Assembly: GCA_035493595.1 (NCBI GenBank)
Contig: DATJHZ010000157.1
Location: forward strand, 1 to 47,802
DNA length: 47,802 nt
From: DATCRE01 sp035493595
Lineage (GTDB): Bacteria; Bacteroidota; Bacteroidia; Cytophagales; Cyclobacteriaceae
Direction of reading: 5' to 3'
Part shown: in pieces, positions 47,526 through 47,802 of the stretch
How positions within the stretch are numbered: position 1 is the stretch's first letter
Layout of the letters: the number at the start of each line of letters is the position of its first letter
Translations under genes and position numbers: made by a program
Notes under the pieces: model-generated
What the model saw: only the letters and a program-made list of their open reading frames with translations
Told to the model about the DNA's origin: nothing
Databases searched by the model: none

Positions 47526-47802
47526 TCAGGCTGTGACTATTCCCGAAAGTATACCTTGGCCTCCCAAATACTGGCAGACCATTGTTTCTGAACTGTACGC
47601 GCCATACATCCACTGAGTCGGGTGACTCTGGTCGGGGGGGTATTCTAATGCCCACATTTCCCTATTGGTACTAATGCGAAGAGGGGGCTTGTCAATTTCT
47701 GCAACTTGGAAAGGAAGTGTCAAGCTAACAGCAATCATTGTTCCCTGCATCAAGTAAGGCACCATGATAATATCAACAAGACGACCAGTTGTTTGATTGA
47801 TC
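47526..47802 (-). CDS. probable major capsid protein, C-terminal end only
   Basis: The frame is open from the right edge to TAA at 47526 (about 91 residues seen). The sequence (TTGRLVDIIMVPYLMQG, then NREMWALEYPPDQSHPTQWMYGAYS) is beta-rich and ends IVTA. The position just before the connector operon, interrupted only by a homing endonuclease, is that of the major capsid protein, and such endonucleases often sit beside conserved genes. I cannot confirm the HK97 fold from this fragment; a portal or decoration protein is less likely. Confidence 0.6.
   Translation of the reverse strand, partial: INQTTGRLVDIIMVPYLMQGTMIAVSLTLPFQVAEIDKPPLRISTNREMWALEYPPDQSHPTQWMYGAYSSETMVCQYLGGQGILSGIVTA

Overview
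The window is a large piece of a tailed double-stranded DNA phage genome (Caudoviricetes). The tail genes (a 1336-residue tape measure, a slippery-site tail chaperone pair and a gp10-like neck protein) point to a long, flexible, siphovirus-type tail. Every convincing gene is on the minus strand, so transcription runs from right to left. Ribosome binding sites are mostly AAAGGAG-like, and one is a perfect AAAGGAGGTGAT, so the host has a canonical anti-Shine-Dalgarno sequence. The sequence does not name the host.

Layout in the direction of transcription. At the right edge is the C-terminus of a probable major capsid protein (47802-47526), then a GIY-YIG homing endonuclease (47327-46695). The virion operon follows: two small proteins, connector and neck proteins, tail terminator, tail tube, chaperone with a -1 frameshift, tape measure and large tail proteins (46454-28986). 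Next come a papain-like cysteine peptidase, a TIM-barrel-like lysin or fibre candidate and a small holin-like membrane protein (28920-26517). A non-coding block with about eleven copies of GTAAGTGTAACC (25853-26359) looks like a replication origin. It sits upstream of a helix-turn-helix protein and an SF3 helicase of the D5/P4 type (25734-23858).

The replication and nucleotide block (23571-10334) holds a DnaG-type primase, a gp32-like SSB, a MazG-like pyrophosphatase, a dNMP kinase, a UDG-fold protein, UDP-galactopyranose mutase, an Acb2/Tad1-like sponge protein, a GT-B-like glycosyltransferase, a thymidylate-synthase homologue with an Asp at the base-specificity position, a short DNA polymerase III alpha, RecA, a Cas4-like nuclease, a RuvC-like resolvase and an Hjc-like nuclease. 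The left part holds unknown small proteins, a metallophosphoesterase, a cluster of tRNAs and tRNA-like elements, a MoxR AAA+ / metallopeptidase-VWA pair and a dCMP deaminase.

Two promoter types stand out. One has a RTATGTACW -35, a spacer of exactly 17 bases and a TATAAT -10 (six or more copies). The other is a recurring intergenic stem-loop cassette carrying ATATAAATATACATC, which resembles the T4 late-promoter box; one copy lies directly before the virion operon.

The strongest candidates for something undescribed are: (a) a possible DNA hypermodification locus combining a TS-like hydroxymethylase, a glycosyltransferase, UDP-Galp mutase, a dNMP kinase and a UDG-fold protein, which could place a furanose sugar on a modified pyrimidine, with an anti-CBASS-like gene embedded in it; (b) the stem-loop/late-promoter cassettes; (c) the iteron origin; and (d) a tRNA cluster with abnormal anticodon loops.
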